Source: Pseudomonas sp. CHM02
GTDB taxonomy: Bacteria > Pseudomonadota > Gammaproteobacteria > Pseudomonadales > Pseudomonadaceae
Assembly (NCBI RefSeq): GCF_000612585.1
Contig: NZ_JFCA01000037.1
Coordinates: 1 to 64,000, forward strand
Length of the DNA stretch: 64,000 nucleotides
Reading direction: 5' to 3'
Position 1 is the stretch's first letter. Every line of letters begins with the position of its first letter. The position numbers and the translations under genes are program-made. A model generated the notes under the pieces. The model did no database searches, was not told the DNA's origin, and was given only the letters and a program-made list of their open reading frames with translations. Below are positions 60,585 to 64,000 of this stretch, piece after piece.

Positions 60585-61589
60585 TTATTGACCGGAATAG
60601 ATCTGGTCGAAAACGCCACCATCATTGAAGTGGGTCTTCTGCACCGTGCGCCAGTCACCAAAGGTCTTCTCTACCGACAGGAAGTCGACTTTCGGGAAAC
60701 GGTCGGTGTATTTGGCCAGCACTTTCGGGTCACGTGGACGCAGGTAGTTGTTGGCGGCGATTTCCTGGCCTTCCGGCGACCACAGGTATTTCAGGTAGTC
60801 CTCGGCGGCCACGCGGGTGCCTTTCTTCTCGACCACTTTGTCGACCACCGATACCGGCGGCTCGGCTTCGGCGGAGACGCTTGGGTAGATCACTTCGAAC
60901 TGATCACGGCCGAATTCACGGGCGATCATCTCGGCTTCGTTCTCGAAGGTCACCAGCACGTCGCCGATCTGGTTGGTCATGAAAGTCGTGGTGGCGGCAC
61001 GGCCACCGGTGTCCAGCACCGGTGCCTGTTTGAACAGCTTGCCGACAAAGGTCTTGGCCTTTTCTTCGTTGCCGCCGTTCTTGAGCACATAACCCCAGGC
61101 CGACAGGTAGGTGTAACGGCCGTTACCCGAGGTTTTCGGGTTGGGCACGATCACCTGCACGCCATCCTTGAGCAGGTCCGGCCAGTCTTTCAGGGCTTTC
61201 GGGTTGCCTTTGCGCACGATAAACACGGTGGCGGAGGTGAACGGTGCGCTGTTGTTCGGCAAGCGGGTGACCCAGTTGTCCGGCACCAGGTTGCCGTTGT
61301 CGACCAAGGCGTTGATGTCGGTGGCCATGTTCATGGTGATTACGTCAGCCGGCAGGCCATCGATCACCGAGCGTGCTTGTTTGCTGGAGCCACCGAAGGA
61401 CATCTGCAGGGTCAGCTTGTCGTTCGGGTGCTCGGCTTCCCAGTGTTTCTGGAAAGCGGCGTTGTAGTCCTTGTAGAAGTCGCGCATCACGTCATAGGAG
61501 ACGTTGAGCAGTGTGACGGGGGCAGCCTGGACGGCGCCCGCCAGGGCAAGGCCGGCGGCCAGGAGAGAGGCGCTAACGAGTTTTTTCAC
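60585..61589 (-). CDS. sbp: Sulfate ABC transporter substrate-binding protein
   Basis: 334 aa. Signal peptide SLLAAGLALAGAVQA, then APVTLLNVSYDVMRDFYKDYNAAF and the binding-site strand LQMSFGGSSKQARSVIDGLPADVITMNMATDI, with TSGNGRYTYLSAWGYVL. It binds sulfate or thiosulfate in the periplasm. The GTG start at 61589 follows AAGGAA. No cysTWA permease genes follow it; it is stand-alone here. Confidence 0.94.
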   Translation of the reverse strand: MKKLVSASLLAAGLALAGAVQAAPVTLLNVSYDVMRDFYKDYNAAFQKHWEAEHPNDKLTLQMSFGGSSKQARSVIDGLPADVITMNMATDINALVDNGNLVPDNWVTRLPNNSAPFTSATVFIVRKGNPKALKDWPDLLKDGVQVIVPNPKTSGNGRYTYLSAWGYVLKNGGNEEKAKTFVGKLFKQAPVLDTGGRAATTTFMTNQIGDVLVTFENEAEMIAREFGRDQFEVIYPSVSAEAEPPVSVVDKVVEKKGTRVAAEDYLKYLWSPEGQEIAANNYLRPRDPKVLAKYTDRFPKVDFLSVEKTFGDWRTVQKTHFNDGGVFDQIYSGQ

Positions 61590-61638
61590 TGCTCATTCCT
61601 TGTTGTTCGAGAAGGTTGTCGATTGAGTGAGGGCATTT

Positions 61639-61659
61639 TGCCAGCGACTATAGCTGGCA
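61639..61659. promoter_or_regulatory. Palindrome enclosing the -10 of sbp
   Basis: TGCCAGC (61639-61645) and GCTGGCA (61653-61659) flank a minus-strand TATAGT (61652-61647) that would be the -10 of sbp; the -35 (TTAAAC at 17 bp) is weak. A protein bound here would block RNA polymerase. Confidence 0.45.
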
Positions 61660-61694
61660 GCGCATAGACGTTTAAAGATTAAAACGCACTTTGC

Positions 61695-62519
61695 TTATTC
61701 CACTTTCCTAAAAAGCGCATTACCGCAGCGCGAGCAAAAGGCCGCGTTGGGTTCATGGCTGTTTTTCTTGCACACCGGGCAATCGGTTTGCAACTGTTCA
61801 CCGCGCATGGCACTGGCCAGCTCGGCGGTGAAAATACCGGTGGGCACGGCGATGATCGAGTAACCCGTGATCATCACCAGCGACGAAATCACCTGGCCCA
61901 ACGGGGTCTTGGGCACGATGTCGCCAAAGCCTACGGTGGTGAGAGTCACGATGGCCCAGTAGATGCCCTTGGGGATGCTGGTAAAGCCGTGCTCCGGGCC
62001 TTCGATCACGTACATCAAGGTGCCGAACACCGTCACCAGCGTACACACGCTGACCAGGAACACCACGATCTTCTGCTTGCTGCCTCGCAGCGCCGCCATC
62101 AGGTAGTTGGCCTGCTTGAGGTACGGGCTGAGCTTGAGCACGCGGAAGATCCGCAGCATCCGGATGATGCGGATGATCAGCAGGTACTGGGCGTCGCTGT
62201 AGTACAGCGCCAGGATGCCGGGCACGATGGCGAGCAAATCCACCAGCCCATAGAAGCTGAAGGCGTAGCGCAACGGCTTGGGCGAGCAATACAGGCGCAA
62301 CCCGTACTCGATCAGGAAGATCAGCGTGAAGCCCCACTCGATATAGGCCAGCACGTCGGCGTAGTTCTGGTGTACCTGATCGATGCTATCGAGCATCACG
62401 ATCACCAGGCTGGCGAGGATGATCAGCAGCAGGATGCCGTCAAAGCGCCGCCCGGCGACCGTATCACTTTGAAAAACCATGACGTAGAGCCGCTGACGCC
62501 AGTCGTTGTTGCTGTCCAT
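61695..62519 (-). CDS. Voltage-gated-type potassium channel with C-terminal zinc ribbon
   Basis: 274 aa. Six membrane segments with an S4-like arginine helix (IIRIIRMLRIFRVLKLSPYLKQ, about 115-136), the pore with selectivity filter TVGFGD (195-200), and S6 VISSLVMITGYSIIAVPTGIFTAEL. The short C-terminus has two CxxC pairs (C247/C250 and C262/C265), a zinc-ribbon pattern. Relatives are KvAP/Kch-type channels. It is upstream of sbp on the same strand, but a 105-bp gap with the sbp promoter separates them. Confidence 0.9.
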   Translation of the reverse strand: MDSNNDWRQRLYVMVFQSDTVAGRRFDGILLLIILASLVIVMLDSIDQVHQNYADVLAYIEWGFTLIFLIEYGLRLYCSPKPLRYAFSFYGLVDLLAIVPGILALYYSDAQYLLIIRIIRMLRIFRVLKLSPYLKQANYLMAALRGSKQKIVVFLVSVCTLVTVFGTLMYVIEGPEHGFTSIPKGIYWAIVTLTTVGFGDIVPKTPLGQVISSLVMITGYSIIAVPTGIFTAELASAMRGEQLQTDCPVCKKNSHEPNAAFCSRCGNALFRKVE

Positions 62520-62550
62520 AAAGCCCGCCTGCAGTGAATACCGGGCAAGC

Positions 62551-63426
62551 CTAGGGGGATTCGAAGGGGCTGTCCATGCGGGGTTTGCGCAGCACTCGCG
62601 CGCCTGCGCGCACCAGCCAGCAGGCGAGGATGAACGGCGCGGTCAACGCGGGCAGATGCAGGGCGGCGAAGCCTGGGGTGAGGATGATTGCCAGCAGGAT
62701 GCCGAGCAGTGGCAGCCACGGTTGGCGACGCACCTGGCTGAGGGCCAGGGCGGCCAATGCCGGGTTGTAGCTGTGCAGGCCGAGCAGGGCGCCTGTGGGT
62801 TCCTGCAGCCACAGTGCAATCACCACGCCGGCACTCGCGCCGATCAAGGCCCATACGGTGGCACGACGGTTGGCCAGCCACAGGCCCAGCGCAATCAAGG
62901 CACCGGCTACCGGTTGGTCCAGCAGCATGATTTGCGCCAGGCCAGTGAACGGTGCGGTGAGTACGTTCAGGGTGTCGGGTTCACTCAGGCGAAAGGTGCT
63001 TTCAGGCGCGGTGCCAATCAGCAACCAGCCGAGCAAGACAAAAGGCGCGGTATAGGCCGGCAAGTCATCGGGCTGGCTGGCGTGCTTCAACCATTGCCGC
63101 GTGAGGATCGCGCTCAAGCCGCCGCATGCCAGGATCAGCGGTGGCAGCAAGGCCGACCAGCCAACGTGCTGGCTGATCAGCACGCCCAGCAGTACGCCGT
63201 TGTAGCTGTACAGACCGGCTTGGCGCTCGGCTTTCGGATAACCCCGGCGCTGGGCCGTGAGCAAGCCCGCCACGCCACCGAGCAGCGCACCGCCCAGCAA
63301 CGTCGGCGCGCCGATCAGGATGGCCAGCAGGCACAGCAAGCCACACAGCGGCTGGCGCTGCAGGAATATCTGGCTGAAGCCGTTGAGCAGGGCTTCGGCC
63401 CAGTCGGGGCAGGTGGGGTTGTGCAT
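62551..63426 (-). CDS. Urea transporter (UT family)
   Basis: 291 aa, about ten membrane segments in two repeated halves. Each half has the family loop: LYSYNGVLLGVLIS (about residues 72-85) and LHSYNPALAALALS (about 215-228). Bacterial UT proteins conduct urea passively. No urease genes are in the window; they may be elsewhere. It is 31 bp upstream of the potassium channel gene on the same strand. Confidence 0.88.
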   Translation of the reverse strand: MHNPTCPDWAEALLNGFSQIFLQRQPLCGLLCLLAILIGAPTLLGGALLGGVAGLLTAQRRGYPKAERQAGLYSYNGVLLGVLISQHVGWSALLPPLILACGGLSAILTRQWLKHASQPDDLPAYTAPFVLLGWLLIGTAPESTFRLSEPDTLNVLTAPFTGLAQIMLLDQPVAGALIALGLWLANRRATVWALIGASAGVVIALWLQEPTGALLGLHSYNPALAALALSQVRRQPWLPLLGILLAIILTPGFAALHLPALTAPFILACWLVRAGARVLRKPRMDSPFESP

Positions 63427-63456
63427 GGTGGTTAGTCAGTGAGACTGAGTTGTCCC

Positions 63457-63532
63457 CATCGCAGGCAAGCCAGCTCCCACATTTGACTGTGTTCGCAGAT
63501 CAAAATGTGGGAGCCGGGCTTGCCCGCGATGG
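63457..63532. repeat. REPIN-type inverted repeat
   Basis: ATCGCAGGCAAGCCAGCTCCCACATT and the opposed AATGTGGGAGCCGGGCTTGCCCGCGAT, between the pyruvate kinase stop codon and the urea transporter start. Same family as 44589. Confidence 0.88.
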
Positions 63533-63546
63533 GGCCCGAACAGGCG

Positions 63547-64000
63547 CTAGATCAGGGTTTCGATACGCAGGGAATTGGTCGACCCCGGTTGCCCGAACGG
63601 CACCCCCGCGGTAATCACCAACGTATCCCCGCGCTCCGCCATGCCTTGCGCCTGGGCAATCTCCAGCGCCGTGGAACACACCTCGTCCACCTGGCGCAGT
63701 CGGTCATTGACCACCGAGTGCACGCCCCAGGCCACACTCAAGCGTCGCGCCGTGGACAGGTTCGGCGTGAGGTTGAGGATCGGCGCCACCGGCCGCTCCC
63801 GCGCCGCGCGCAGGCTGGAGCTGCCCGACTCGCTGTAGTTCACCAGCACCGCCACCGGCAGGATGCTGCTGATGCGCCGGATCGCGCAGCTGATGGCGTC
63901 TGACACGGTGGCATCCGCCTTGGGCCGGCTGACGTCCAATTGCGTCTGATAATCCGGGCCGCTTTCCACTTGGCGGATGATCTTGCTCATCATCTGCACG
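63547..64000 (-). CDS. pyk: Pyruvate kinase, C-terminal part (cut by window edge)
   Basis: About 150 codons are inside the window. The minus-strand reading VQMMSKIIRQVESGPDYQ, VSDAISCAIRRISSILPVAVLVNYSESGSSSLRAARERPVAPILNLTPNLSTARRLSVAWGVHS and GDTLVITAGVPFGQPGSTNSLRIETLI is the pyruvate kinase C-terminal (allosteric) domain, including the conserved VITAGVPFG-x-PGSTN end. It converts phosphoenolpyruvate and ADP to pyruvate and ATP. The catalytic part lies to the right of the window. Confidence 0.95.
   Translation of the reverse strand, partial: VQMMSKIIRQVESGPDYQTQLDVSRPKADATVSDAISCAIRRISSILPVAVLVNYSESGSSSLRAARERPVAPILNLTPNLSTARRLSVAWGVHSVVNDRLRQVDEVCSTALEIAQAQGMAERGDTLVITAGVPFGQPGSTNSLRIETLI

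Overview
The window is typical of the chromosome of a fluorescent Pseudomonas (P. fluorescens group). It is GC-rich and carries a class II DAHP synthase, the ccmABCDEFGHI block beside fliK and an FlhB-tail gene, a gpx-ohrR pair, DUF3077/DUF6124 and several families of REP/REPIN palindromes between genes. Both ends cut a gene: a 3-deoxy-7-phosphoheptulonate synthase on the left and a pyruvate kinase on the right. I saw no tRNA, rRNA, CRISPR array, transposase or integrase.

Layout. 1-9 kb is core metabolism and stress: DAHP synthase, spermidine-synthase-like protein, crotonase, DEAD-box helicase DeaD with a structured leader, DODA-type dioxygenase, thiopurine methyltransferase, HtpX protease, AlaA transaminase and MsrB. 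9-10 kb is a peroxide module, glutathione peroxidase plus an OhrR-type MarR regulator, with two tandem operator palindromes over the promoter. 10-19 kb is signalling: a hybrid histidine kinase, an AAA protein with a free-methionine-sulfoxide reductase, and a BvgS/EvgS-like kinase with a LuxR-type regulator and a stand-alone receiver. 19-28 kb holds dGTPase, an EAL phosphodiesterase, a YqjD/YqjE-like membrane trio, an ammonium transporter behind a sigma-54-type promoter, a CPA2 antiporter, a glutaredoxin-like protein, a small gene behind a LexA box, and an RluA-family pseudouridine synthase.

28-31 kb is molybdenum-cofactor synthesis (mobA, divergent from moaB-moeA). 31-40 kb is fliK/flhB-tail divergent from the complete cytochrome c maturation operon ccmA-I, whose genes mostly overlap by a few bases. 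40.3-42.7 kb is a small accessory stretch: an orphan AAA ATPase, a coding remnant, a DUF6124 gene, and a REP pair with an 18-bp tandem expansion. 42.7-53.1 kb is a complete carbon-phosphorus lyase operon, phnCDE-F-GHIJKLMNP. It begins behind a possible Pho box, has a REPIN in the phnD-phnE gap, and has a HutC-type operator inside the first codons of the regulator phnF.

53-64 kb holds a LysR regulator with a peroxiredoxin-like gene, then an AT-richer accessory segment (54.7-58.4 kb) with two paralogous serralysin-family RTX genes. The first is an apparently intact zinc protease with a repetitive Pro/Glu/Cys tail. The second keeps the serralysin C-terminal half but has lost the whole protease domain. 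They share one downstream terminator, and neither a type I exporter nor a protease inhibitor is nearby. The window ends with an MFS exporter, an exported DUF5666-like protein, a stand-alone sulfate-binding protein, a voltage-gated-type potassium channel, a urea transporter and pyruvate kinase.

The serralysin pair is the best candidate for something undescribed. The most testable regulatory observations are the gpx-ohrR tandem operators, the LexA box and the PhnF site.
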